Shown here: piece after piece, positions 33,838 to 41,405 of the stretch | How positions within the stretch are numbered: position 1 is the stretch's first letter | Layout of the letters: each line of letters starts with the position of its first letter | Assembly: GCF_004337705.1 (NCBI RefSeq) | Contig: NZ_SKBU01000025.1 | Span: 1-41,586, forward strand | DNA: 41,586 nucleotides | Reading direction: 5' to 3' | Source of the DNA: Rubrobacter taiwanensis | Lineage (GTDB): Bacteria > Actinomycetota > Rubrobacteria > Rubrobacterales > Rubrobacteraceae | Made by a program: the position numbers and the translations under genes | Notes under the pieces: generated by a model | Told to the model about the DNA's origin: nothing | The model's database searches: none | The model's input: the letters and a program-made list of their open reading frames with translations, nothing else

Positions 33838-33855
33838 GTGCGGAGGTCCGGAGGT

Positions 33856-35778
33856 TTAAGGGCTCAGGTTCGTCCGGCGCAGCCACAGAGCCAGCACCAC
33901 CGCTATGTAGACGGCGGTGGTGTCATCTAGCGTGCTGTAGGCCAAAAACCGGTAGTACGTCCGGCGCAGGGCGGCCATGTTCACGTACGGCTTGAGGACC
34001 TGGGGATCTTTAAAGATCACCTCCTCCAGGGCCGGGCGGTGATACAGGAGCATGGTCCGGGCGAAGGGCTGGCTGAGGTTGCCCTTGTCCATTCTCCAGC
34101 GCACCTCTTCGGGTAGGATGCCGGCCATTGCGTGGCGCAGTATCGCTCGCGTCCACCCCTGTTTGAGCTTCTGCCCGGGGGGCAGGGCCAGGCAGAACTC
34201 CATCAACCGCCGGTCGAAGAAGGGGTAGCGCGGCTCGACGGCGAACGCCGCACCGATCCTGTCGAGCAGCTCGATCGTGTACGGGTACACGCCCGTATTC
34301 AGCCCCTGCCACTGAGCCTGCCGCGACAAACGCGCCGGTTCGTACAGGACCGTTTCTTCTCTCAATCCTTGCAGGCGGTCCTCCAGACCCACCTCCCGGG
34401 CGAATCCGGGGTTTATTATCTTGCCCAACGCTGGGCCGGATTGTCCCCGGAAGCGCAGAGCTTCCCAGGCACGGCGCAGAGGCCCGGGGGCCGAGTACTT
34501 CAGCTCTGCGAGCCAGGGGTTGATCACCCGCGTGCGGAGGACCCGGCGGCGGCTCCGGCCGAAGCGCTTTGATACCGCGTTGATCTCCGAGGCGAGCTTA
34601 ATCCACCGCCGGTCGCGCGCGAGCTCGTACAGGTGGAGCAGGCCGTGGCCCACCACAGCGTCGCCGTCCAGGCCGTCCAAGAGCACGCGGACCCCGTTCT
34701 GCCGGGCGGCGCCGTACAGGCCGTAGGCGTCGTGGAGCGTGTTGCAGAAAGGCTCGTCCTCGTGCCACAGTATGCGGTCTATATCTCCCAGGGGCCGGAT
34801 AAGGTCGGCCCGCACCTCGTGCGGCTCGGTCCCGCCTCCGGCGAGGACTGCTCTCCTGTAGAAGCTCTCGTCAGCCCCTGGCAGGTAGTTGTAGCCGTCA
34901 AATAAGGCCGAGAACGTGTGCAGCCTCTCACCGCTTCCGGCAAGGAGCTCTCGGGCCACGCAGACGATGGAAGACGAGTCCAGACCGCCGCTGAGCAGGG
35001 AGCCCGCCGGGAAGGCGCTGCGCAGGCGGCAGCGAACGGCTTCGGTGAAGTGCTCCCGGAAGGCTTCTGCGTACTCCTCATCCGAGCTGTAGCGCAGCTC
35101 GCGGTAAGGGTCCAGAGCCCAGTAGCGGCGTGTCGAGGCTCCTCTGCGGTCCACGGTCATGCTGTGTCCCGGCGGCAGCCGCAGGATGTCCTTGTAGAAG
35201 GTGATGGTCTTGTCTTCGACGACCGGCACCAGGTTCTCCGCCACCCTCACCTCGTTGAGCCGCTTCGGCACCTCCGGCAGGCAGAGGAGGGATTTTATCT
35301 CCGATCCGAAAACGAAGGCGCGGCCGGAGCCGTAATAGTAGTAGAAGGGCTTGACCCCTATGTGGTCTCTGGCGCAGAAGAGTTTCTGCTCGCTCCGGTC
35401 CCAGATGGCGAAGGCGAAGTCTCCCACAAGCTTCTCCGGACAACGCTCGCCCCACTTCTCGTAAGCCGCGAGGATAAGCTCGCTGTCGCTTACCTCCTTG
35501 CGGTCGGCGAGCCCCAGCTGCACTATGAGCTCTTCCCGGTTGTCGATCCTGGCGTCGGCTGTGAGCATGAGCTTCCCGCTCCTGTGCACCAGGGGGAGCT
35601 TCTCGTTCAGTGATTCCGGTGTCGTGAAGAGCATGCGGTGTCCCAGACCGGCACCGCCCTCGCTCCACGCTCCGGTCCCGTCGGGACCCCGGTGGACGAC
35701 CCTGTCCAACATCCGCTTCAGCGCCCGGTGCTCTGCGGGGCGGCCGTCGAAATAGACGAGGCCGGCTATGGCGCTTAT
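33856..35778 (-). CDS. Asparagine-synthetase-like macrolactam cyclase (lasso C protein)
   Basis: A 640-residue homologue of asparagine synthetase B, the ATP-dependent cyclase of lasso pathways. The glutaminase-like N-terminus reads SAIAGLVYFDGRP then MLDRVVHRGPDGTGAW; the Cys nucleophile of true glutaminases is replaced by Ser. The synthetase domain has the PPi loop SLLSGGLDSSSIVCVA (about residue 255) and the DGDAVVGHG region. No ATG, GTG or TTG exists upstream of the ATG at 35712, which lies inside the conserved domain. An ATA codon at 35778 follows AAGGAG at 7 nt and exactly restores the family N-terminus, so initiation at ATA is likely. It lies upstream of the precursor on the same strand. 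Confidence 0.87.
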   Translation of the reverse strand: MSAIAGLVYFDGRPAEHRALKRMLDRVVHRGPDGTGAWSEGGAGLGHRMLFTTPESLNEKLPLVHRSGKLMLTADARIDNREELIVQLGLADRKEVSDSELILAAYEKWGERCPEKLVGDFAFAIWDRSEQKLFCARDHIGVKPFYYYYGSGRAFVFGSEIKSLLCLPEVPKRLNEVRVAENLVPVVEDKTITFYKDILRLPPGHSMTVDRRGASTRRYWALDPYRELRYSSDEEYAEAFREHFTEAVRCRLRSAFPAGSLLSGGLDSSSIVCVARELLAGSGERLHTFSALFDGYNYLPGADESFYRRAVLAGGGTEPHEVRADLIRPLGDIDRILWHEDEPFCNTLHDAYGLYGAARQNGVRVLLDGLDGDAVVGHGLLHLYELARDRRWIKLASEINAVSKRFGRSRRRVLRTRVINPWLAELKYSAPGPLRRAWEALRFRGQSGPALGKIINPGFAREVGLEDRLQGLREETVLYEPARLSRQAQWQGLNTGVYPYTIELLDRIGAAFAVEPRYPFFDRRLMEFCLALPPGQKLKQGWTRAILRHAMAGILPEEVRWRMDKGNLSQPFARTMLLYHRPALEEVIFKDPQVLKPYVNMAALRRTYYRFLAYSTLDDTTAVYIAVVLALWLRRTNLSP

Positions 35779-36079
35779 CGTTCCGCTCCTTCCAGGTTCG
35801 CCGGCGTGGAATCGCTTTACAACTCTACCACACCGGTGGATGCGGCAGTTGCTGGCTTATGCAACGACCGCTGCCGGAGCCCTCGATGCCGTCCGGATGC
35901 CCCACAGCCGGCGCGGGAGCGCAAGATGCCGGCCCGCCGGGCTCAGGGTTGCGATATATTTCCGGTGTGTGCCATTTCGCCGATCTTCAGAGGTTACCGC
36001 GATATCCGGCCGGCGGCTGGACACGCCGGAGCCTGCAGGCCGGATCTTCCAGCAGTCTATTACTCTAGAGGAGCAAGAT
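35779..36079. other. Divergent intergenic region in the RiPP cluster
   Basis: About 300 bp between the cyclase (minus) and the methyltransferase (plus). An open frame on the plus strand runs through it (from 35768) but is not protein-like. A partial copy of the box (GTGCC-ATTT-CGC-CGATCTT, plus strand, 35965-35987) lies about 90 bp before the methyltransferase, without a -10 at the standard distance. Confidence 0.35.
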
Positions 36080-36901
36080 GTGCCGTCCATAGTCCGTATC
36101 TACCTGCTCGCCTTCCAGGCATTCTCTCTCGTACATAGCGCGCTCGACAAGGCGCTCACGGCGGCGAGGGTGTGCTTTGTGGGCTTCTGGCTGGGCGTGC
36201 TTACAAGAGAAGATATTCACGCCATCGACGAGGCGTACTACACCAAGAGCAAAGAGGGTATACCCGGCGAGCCCAACTTTCACAGCAAAGAGTACAACCG
36301 GCGGGGGCTGTGGGAGTTTGAGAAGCGGGCGTTAGCCGATCATTTCTCGGGCTGCAGGCGGTTGCTCGTGCTCGCTGCGGGCGGGGGAAGAGAGATCCTG
36401 GCGCTGCAGAAACGGGGCTTCCGGGTGGACGGCTTCGAGAGCCATCCAGATCTGGTGGCCGCAGCAAACGAACTGCTGAGGGAGGAAGGAGAGCCGGCCA
36501 CCGTGCGCTTGCTCCCCCGCGACACCGCTCCGGACACCGGGGACACTTACGACGGGATCATCATCGGCTGGGGAGCCTATATGCTGGTGCAGGGGAGGAG
36601 GCACCGGATCGCTCTGCTCCGGCGGTTGAGAGCCCAGATCCGGCCGGGCGGACCCGTCCTAATCTCCTTCTTCGCGCGTCCGGGCGAGAAGTCCCGAGTC
36701 TACGAGCTGTGCGCGTTTACGGCCAACGTGTTCCGGCGCGCACTCCGGCGGGAGCCCGTCGAGGTCGGTGACTGGCTGGTCCCAAACTACGTCCACTACC
36801 TCACGCGCGACGAAGTCGCCTCCGAGCTCTCCGAAGGCGGGTTTGATCTCGTTCATTACGACACCGCCGGCTACGGGAACGCCGTCGGAGTGGCGGTGTA
36901 G
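36080..36901 (+). CDS. SAM-dependent methyltransferase in the RiPP cluster
   Basis: A 273-residue class I methyltransferase. After a hydrophobic N-terminal helix (SIVRIYLLAFQAFSLV), motif I is RRLLVLAAGGGREILAL (about residue 95), followed by the acidic loop DGFESHPD, motif II-like YDGIIIGWGAYMLV and motif III-like IRPGGPVLISFF. The GTG start at 36080 is chosen for its GAGGAG ribosome site; the open frame extends to 35768 without protein-like content. Some lasso clusters encode methyltransferases acting on the peptide C-terminus or side chains; whether this one does is an inference. It is the only plus-strand gene of the cluster. Confidence 0.75.
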   Translation: MPSIVRIYLLAFQAFSLVHSALDKALTAARVCFVGFWLGVLTREDIHAIDEAYYTKSKEGIPGEPNFHSKEYNRRGLWEFEKRALADHFSGCRRLLVLAAGGGREILALQKRGFRVDGFESHPDLVAAANELLREEGEPATVRLLPRDTAPDTGDTYDGIIIGWGAYMLVQGRRHRIALLRRLRAQIRPGGPVLISFFARPGEKSRVYELCAFTANVFRRALRREPVEVGDWLVPNYVHYLTRDEVASELSEGGFDLVHYDTAGYGNAVGVAV

Positions 36902-37040
36902 CAACGCGGAGGGTTTGAAGGAGAAAGGCCCGCCGGCACAAAAACGTGTTCCGTTGTAGACGCCGGCGGCCCGTACTGTAGCCTGATGCTGCGGTTCGGG
37001 TTTTGTGAGCCAGAGGAACCGCCAGGCGCTCGCTGTCCTG
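36902..37040. other. Intergenic region with a hairpin
   Basis: GCCGGC-centred arms at 36927-36937 and 36962-36972 (8 bp, one mismatch, then 2 bp; loop about 24 nt) follow the methyltransferase stop and could end its transcript. A minus-strand open frame from GTG 37057 runs antisense into the methyltransferase gene and does not resemble a known protein. Confidence 0.3.
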
Positions 37041-37103
37041 TTACGAGTGTCTATCACCCCCTTTCCCGTACAGTTCGGACCGCTCGCAGCGGTGGTTGCC
37101 CAT
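37041..37103 (-). CDS. Possible leaderless 20-codon ORF
   Basis: ATG 37103 lies 7 nt after the TAGGGT of boxed promoter 8, so transcription would start on the A of the ATG. The 20-codon frame (MGNHRCERSELYGK... ending HS) stops at a TAA. Inside it lies AAAGGGGGTGAT, nearly the complete anti-SD complement, but no normal start codon follows at the right distance. It may be a small peptide, a leader, or chance. Confidence 0.3.
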   Translation of the reverse strand: MGNHRCERSELYGKGGDRHS

Positions 37104-37110
37104 GATAGTT

Positions 37111-37157
37111 ACCCTAGTATCTTGCCGGAGGCCATACATCTGCCACCCGGCCTATTT
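37111..37157 (-). promoter_or_regulatory. Boxed promoter 8 (no recognised gene downstream)
   Basis: Box at 37157-37135 (AAATAGGCC-GGGT-GGC-AGATGTA), 18 bp, TAGGGT at 37116-37111. The box overlaps the 3' end of the exported propeller gene. Downstream on the minus strand is a ~200-bp gap and then the methyltransferase in the opposite direction. Confidence 0.65.
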
Positions 37158-38498
37158 GCCGTTTGCGCTCGCGTCTGGCACCGGCTTCAGATCCATGAAG
37201 TTGTGGAAGTAGTAGCCGCTGACGTTATCGGAGGCCGCCACCATAAGTCCCGTCGTGCCGCTGAGGTTCTGTTTGGTGGAGGTGGCGTCGTTGACGTTCG
37301 GGTCGGTGGATCTCCGGATGAAGGGGGTCCCCGGCCCCTCTTCGAAGGAGATGCCGTCCATGCTCGTGACTTTGTAAAAGATTTTTCCGCCGTGCTTGCC
37401 ATTGGTCACCCTCGGGGCGGTGGCGAATACGTAGAGGGAGTGGTGCTCCTCGTCGAGGAGCACGATGGGGCGCGTATGGTCGTCGCTTACCCGGCCGAAG
37501 GTGTGGCCGGTCCAGTCGCCGCCCGGGTCCCGTACCAGCAGCAGGGTCTCCGGCGCGTCGGGTGCGCGGTCCACACGGTCGCGCCGGGTCTTGACGGCGG
37601 CATAGACCCGGCCGTCGGAGTCGGCTTTGAGGTTGATGTGGTCGTTGGCCATGCCCGGACCTTGCAGGGCGGTGCTCGCCTCCCAGGCGTCTTCGGGCTC
37701 TCCATCCTTGTGGATAGCGAAGTAGAAGGCGTCGTCTAGCTGGTTGCTCCACATCACCCCGATCCGGCCGTCGAAGGCAATTATCGCCGAGATATCCTCG
37801 GGGTCGGCGGTGGAGCCCTCCACCGGCAAGACGAACGGTTTAGCCCAACTCAGGTCGCTGTTCAGAGTGTGGGTGACGTAGACCTCACCATGCCGGGTGT
37901 AGGTAGCCCATACTTTTCCGGTTGTGTCTTTGGCGAGCACTATCGCTTCCATGCCGCCGCCGGTTATGGTTACCGGAAAGCCTGCATCGAGCGAGTAGCT
38001 CCTGGATGACCGATCGTAACTGTAGCGCGAGAATTCCGCGCTTCCATAGCCGGCATCGACGTCCGGCGTGGCGCTGACCACGTAGAGATACACACCATCC
38101 CAGAGCGTGTCCGCCATAGACCGGTTGCGTCTGTCTACTACCGTTCCCGTGTCTCTCCAGGTCCGGGTATACTTGTTGTAGCGGTAGATGCGGTACTCCT
38201 CGGCGGCGCGGTTGAACAGGACGCTCCACCAGACTCCATCGTTGAACCAGAGCTTGCTCTGGGGCTTGGCGCCGGTCGGGCCGTAGCCGGCCGGGGTCAC
38301 GCCGTCGGCGCTGAAAGAGAAGTCCCGATACCCCACGTCATCGTCGGTAGAGGTGGCAGAAGCGCTTTCGGAGCCGGCTTCACCGGACCGGTCGGCCCTC
38401 TGCCACATGAGAGCGGCTGCCGTGCCCACTCCCAGCGCCACGATAACCGCCAGTGCCAGACCAACGCAGGGTAGCGGCAGTCTGTACCTGCGAGACAT
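37152..38498 (-). CDS. Exported beta-propeller-like protein in the RiPP operon
   Basis: A 448-residue protein with a single N-terminal hydrophobic segment (about 8-31, LPCVGLALAVIVALGVGTAAALMW), a Ser/Thr/Asp-rich linker and a large extracellular domain with repeated aromatic and Asp-rich blades (KLWFNDGVWWSVLF, SRYSYDRSSRSYSL, KVWATYTRHGEVYVTHT, IGVMWSNQLDDAFYFAIHKDG, LLVRDPGGDWTGHTFG). It resembles sialidase-like or six-bladed propellers, but no Asp-box catalytic set is evident. ATG 38498 has AAGGAG 4 nt upstream; the earlier start at 38516 is less likely. It follows the B2 gene by 8 bp, so it belongs to the NTase-B1-B2 operon from boxed promoter 9. Function unknown. Confidence 0.65.
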   Translation of the reverse strand: MSRRYRLPLPCVGLALAVIVALGVGTAAALMWQRADRSGEAGSESASATSTDDDVGYRDFSFSADGVTPAGYGPTGAKPQSKLWFNDGVWWSVLFNRAAEEYRIYRYNKYTRTWRDTGTVVDRRNRSMADTLWDGVYLYVVSATPDVDAGYGSAEFSRYSYDRSSRSYSLDAGFPVTITGGGMEAIVLAKDTTGKVWATYTRHGEVYVTHTLNSDLSWAKPFVLPVEGSTADPEDISAIIAFDGRIGVMWSNQLDDAFYFAIHKDGEPEDAWEASTALQGPGMANDHINLKADSDGRVYAAVKTRRDRVDRAPDAPETLLLVRDPGGDWTGHTFGRVSDDHTRPIVLLDEEHHSLYVFATAPRVTNGKHGGKIFYKVTSMDGISFEEGPGTPFIRRSTDPNVNDATSTKQNLSGTTGLMVAASDNVSGYYFHNFMDLKPVPDASANGK

Positions 38499-38506
38499 AT
38501 TGCTCC

Positions 38507-38971
38507 TTACCGGCAACCCAAGCTATTTCCCCTTTCCAGGGTTGCCAGCGGCGTGTAGCGTTCGAGCTCGAAGCCGCCGATTACCACGCTCCCCTCGCTC
38601 TCCACCCAGGCATGGGCCTCCAGCCGGCCTCCCTCGCCCCTGACGACCCCGATGTGCAGCAAGGCCGGATAGCCTCGCCGGGCGAGCAGAACCTGCGTCG
38701 CCAGAGCCTGTGTGAGGCAGGTATTTGCCGGAGATATGTAGCGGCCGGCCGTCTCTACCGCCCACACGACGCTCTCTCTGGAGAGCCGGTCGTCCCGCTT
38801 CCGGAAGGGTGTCTCCGCCAGCCGGGCCAGCCAGTCCCGCAGGGTCTGGAACGGCAGCAGCCAGAGCCCGAGCCTGGTAGCCGTGAGCAGGAGCGCGGCC
38901 TTGAGGAGGAGCCGCCGTTCGGCGGCCGGGCGGCGCAGTAACCTGCGCAGGCGTTTAGTTGCGGATCTCAA
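38507..38971 (-). CDS. Lasso B2 transglutaminase-like leader peptidase
   Basis: A 154-residue protein of the lasso maturation peptidase family (B2). The Cys is in ANTCLTQALATQVLLARRGYPALLHIGV and the His in EAHAWVESEGSVVIGG, the typical Cys-His pair of this transglutaminase-like fold, which removes the leader before cyclisation. A basic N-terminal helix precedes. ATG 38971 overlaps the B1 stop by 17 nt. Its presence with B1 and the cyclase is the strongest evidence that the cluster is lasso-type. Confidence 0.87.
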   Translation of the reverse strand: MRSATKRLRRLLRRPAAERRLLLKAALLLTATRLGLWLLPFQTLRDWLARLAETPFRKRDDRLSRESVVWAVETAGRYISPANTCLTQALATQVLLARRGYPALLHIGVVRGEGGRLEAHAWVESEGSVVIGGFELERYTPLATLERGNSLGCR

Positions 38972-39242
38972 CGAGTCCCTCGTCGGACATCCGCCGGAAC
39001 AGCGCGAGCAAGTCTCGTTCGCAGCGGCCGGGTTCGACCTCGTACTCTTCCAGCAGAGCGTCCCGGATCTCGCACACCCTTCTCGGCTGCTGGATCAACT
39101 CCCACACCCGGGCCCCGATCCCCTCCAGACCGTAGTACGTGCCGGCCTTAAGGTCGAGGATGGCCACCTCTCCGCCGATGTCGCTGGAGACCTGCCCTTC
39201 ACCGGCTACCACGGTCGAGCGCAAAGATAACGTGCCGGTCAT
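38955..39242 (-). CDS. PqqD-like RiPP recognition protein (lasso B1)
   Basis: A 95-residue RiPP recognition element of the PqqD family (GGEVAILDLKAGTYYGLEGIGARVWELI is the signature strand-helix region, then CEIRDALLEEYEVEP and a C-terminal helix). B1 proteins bind the precursor leader and deliver it to B2. ATG 39242 overlaps the nucleotidyltransferase stop by 4 nt. Separate B1 and B2 genes are usual in Gram-positive lasso clusters. Confidence 0.87.
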   Translation of the reverse strand: MTGTLSLRSTVVAGEGQVSSDIGGEVAILDLKAGTYYGLEGIGARVWELIQQPRRVCEIRDALLEEYEVEPGRCERDLLALFRRMSDEGLVEIRN

Positions 39243-40540
39243 CGTGTACTCCCTCCCGCTCGCAGTCGAGCTTCACCATTGCTGACGGTCTTCTTTCTCA
39301 GAGTATCGGTTGCTCTCACCGGCGGGAGACGAGCCGCTAGCTCCCGTAAGAGCCTCCCGCCGAGCCGGAGCGGCCGGATAAGGCGGTAGAGGGGGAAGAG
39401 CGCGCCCGGCAGCGGCATGGCCTGCCGGTCCGGCAAGGCCGGGGTCATTGCCCGGTGGATACAGTACCGGAATCTATCCCGCGGGCGTTCCTGCAGCCGG
39501 AACTGGAAGCGCCAGTAGGGCAGCTGCTCGACTATCCCTTCCCGGTCTGCGAGGCTCCCGGAGAATAGTTGCTCGCTCACCTCCGCGGCGAGCTCCTCTA
39601 CAACCGGGTCGGATCTCACTTCGCGCATTATGTCTTCGGGGAGTTCGGTATCCAGCAGATCGTTGACCAGCGCGAGGCCGAGGAAGAGCATCCGATTGCT
39701 GCGCAATTCGCCGGCGCGTCGCACGATCCGGTCCCAGTCTACACTTCCGGAGGCGCGGACCAGCTCGCCGACGTCGCAGATCCACTTCAGCCGCTCCCAG
39801 CGGTGCAGGGAACCGTGGACACAGAGCGTCAGGATCAAGTCCTCCCGCGGGAAGGCCGGAATCGAGCTGCCACCGAGCGGCACTCTTTCGGCGTGCTCCA
39901 GAAGATACTCCGGTGTAAGCGGGAAAGAGGTGTGCCTGGAGGTGATCTTCCAGTGCAGTTCTACGGCGCTCCCGTCGTCCCGCCTGAAGAGGTACTGGCG
40001 CGCGTACGGAAGGAAAGCAGCTTCCCGGCCGGGGGAGAGGCCGTGTTGTGCCCGGTAACCTAAAGAGGCCAGTGCCTCTCCGGCTTCCAGGACGTCCCGC
40101 TCGCGCACCAGGACGTCCAGGTCCCCGAACTGACGGAGCGCGAGGTTCCCGTAGGCGGTGGCCGCCAGTACCGGGCCTTTGTAGGGGATTGCGGGGATGC
40201 CGCGAGCTTCCAGTTCCCGCAAGAGCTTGAGCAGCTCTCCGGTCAGGTAGAGGTTTCGCAGGTGGGTGGCGTTGAAGTGACTCCGGAGCCGGCCCAGAAC
40301 CTCGTCCGGTACGGCCTCCGGGCGGTCTCCGTTCAGATGCCAGTGCAGGAGCGGGACCATCCCGTGCCGGTTCGCCAGGCGCAGCAGGTATTCCCAGTCG
40401 ATGTCTGCCCGGAGCAGGGCGGCGATGCGTCCGGCCGTTCCGGGATCTTTGGCGGTCCTGGCGCAGCAGAGCAGGAGCCCGGTTTCGTTCCGTCCGGCCG
40501 GTGTGGAGAGGCCGTTGAGCTTCGCTTCTGTACGGATCAT
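39239..40540 (-). CDS. Nucleotidyltransferase-fold protein of the RiPP cluster
   Basis: A 433-residue protein of the uncharacterised nucleotidyltransferase group often found in lasso clusters (NTP_transf_5 type). The core is IPAIPYKGPVLAATAYGNLALRQFGDLDVLV (about residues 115-145), with GDLDVLV giving the DxD metal site. Members near HprK-like kinases are thought to act on the phosphorylated peptide; the exact reaction here is unknown. ATG 40540 lies 9 nt after the -10 of boxed promoter 9, so the mRNA leader is only a few bases. First gene of the operon that continues with B1, B2 and the exported propeller protein. Confidence 0.78.
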   Translation of the reverse strand: MIRTEAKLNGLSTPAGRNETGLLLCCARTAKDPGTAGRIAALLRADIDWEYLLRLANRHGMVPLLHWHLNGDRPEAVPDEVLGRLRSHFNATHLRNLYLTGELLKLLRELEARGIPAIPYKGPVLAATAYGNLALRQFGDLDVLVRERDVLEAGEALASLGYRAQHGLSPGREAAFLPYARQYLFRRDDGSAVELHWKITSRHTSFPLTPEYLLEHAERVPLGGSSIPAFPREDLILTLCVHGSLHRWERLKWICDVGELVRASGSVDWDRIVRRAGELRSNRMLFLGLALVNDLLDTELPEDIMREVRSDPVVEELAAEVSEQLFSGSLADREGIVEQLPYWRFQFRLQERPRDRFRYCIHRAMTPALPDRQAMPLPGALFPLYRLIRPLRLGGRLLRELAARLPPVRATDTLRKKTVSNGEARLRAGGSTR

Positions 40541-40549
40541 TCTCTACCC

Positions 40550-40596
40550 AGTATCCTTAAGCGCCTGGTGCAGCACATCCGCCACCCGGCCTATTC
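40550..40596 (-). promoter_or_regulatory. Boxed promoter 9 (RiPP NTase-B1-B2 operon)
   Basis: Box at 40596-40574 (GAATAGGCC-GGGT-GGC-GGATGTG), 18 bp, GATACT at 40555-40550. Predicted start within a few bases of ATG 40540. The -10 is the only one of the nine not starting TA. Confidence 0.68.
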
Positions 40597-40604
40597 TGCC
40601 CATC

Positions 40605-41405
40605 CTAGCCTATTAACAACCGGGAGCCGACGAAGACCAGCATGGCGGCGAGCGCTATCTTGAGCGGTCGGCCCGGCAGCACGTAGCTCAGCTTGCTCCC
40701 GATGAGGACTCCCGGAACGCCGCCCATCAGCAGCGTCGCGGCGAGGCCGAAGTCCACGTTGCCGTGGGTCATGTGCGCGATGCCGGTCACCAGCGAGAGG
40801 ACCGTGGCGTGGGCTATGTCGGTTCCCACGACCACCCCCGGGCTTATAGGGTAGAGCAGGAGCAGTATGACGGCCATCACGCTCCCGCTGCCTATGGAGG
40901 TGAGACCCACCAGGTACCCCCCGAAGGCCCCGAAGACGATGGTAAACAGCCGCCGGCGGCGGCTCATGGCGGTCTTGCCGTCCCAACCCGTCTGCTTGCT
41001 ACCCACCCATCTCTCCGGCATGAAGATGCGGAAGATAAGCGAAGCTCCGACCAGGACGAGGGTCGCGGCGATCACGGTGATCATGATGGATCGCACCGCT
41101 TCCGGGTTGAAAGCACCCTTGATCCACTCCAGGGTCTGCACCCCGAAGAGGCTGGCCGGGATGCTCCCGAGAGCCAAAAAACCCGCCACCTCCAGATTCA
41201 CCGAACTCTGCCGGTAGTGCTGGAACGAGCCGGTCAGCTTCGTGACCGTGGCGTAGACCATGTCCGTCCCTATGGCGGTCGGGGCGGGCACCCCGGCCCC
41301 GAGCATCAGAAAAGGAGTCATGAGCGAGCCGCCGCCTACCCCGGTGAGGCCGACCAGGAATCCGGTCAGCAGCCCGAAGAGCGGGGGCAGGATCTCCGGC
41401 GTCAT
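40605..41405 (-). CDS. TauE/SafE-family membrane transporter
   Basis: A 266-residue permease with about eight membrane helices in two homologous halves, each opening with the family glycine motif: [19 protein letters not shown] at the N-terminus and [19 protein letters not shown] in the middle. TauE/SafE proteins export sulfite, sulfoacetate or related organosulfur anions. ATG 41405 overlaps the cysC stop (ATGA), so the two form an operon and sulfite or sulfate transport is the likely role. Located just outside the boxed region. Confidence 0.85.
   Translation of the reverse strand: MTPEILPPLFGLLTGFLVGLTGVGGGSLMTPFLMLGAGVPAPTAIGTDMVYATVTKLTGSFQHYRQSSVNLEVAGFLALGSIPASLFGVQTLEWIKGAFNPEAVRSIMITVIAATLVLVGASLIFRIFMPERWVGSKQTGWDGKTAMSRRRRLFTIVFGAFGGYLVGLTSIGSGSVMAVILLLLYPISPGVVVGTDIAHATVLSLVTGIAHMTHGNVDFGLAATLLMGGVPGVLIGSKLSYVLPGRPLKIALAAMLVFVGSRLLIG

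Noticed and set aside
35965-35987. A tenth copy of the box on the plus strand upstream of the methyltransferase
   Set aside because: GTGCC-ATTT-CGC-CGATCTT matches part of the box, but no TANNNT lies 18 bp further; the nearest candidates are 13-15 bp away. Not counted.
35768-36079. Upstream extension of the methyltransferase frame
   Set aside because: The translation is Arg/Pro-rich without domain features; GTG 36080 has a strong GAGGAG site.
36659-37057. A 132-codon minus-strand open frame antisense to the methyltransferase
   Set aside because: It overlaps the real gene almost fully, has no protein-like composition, and its GTG is too close to the ribosome-like site.
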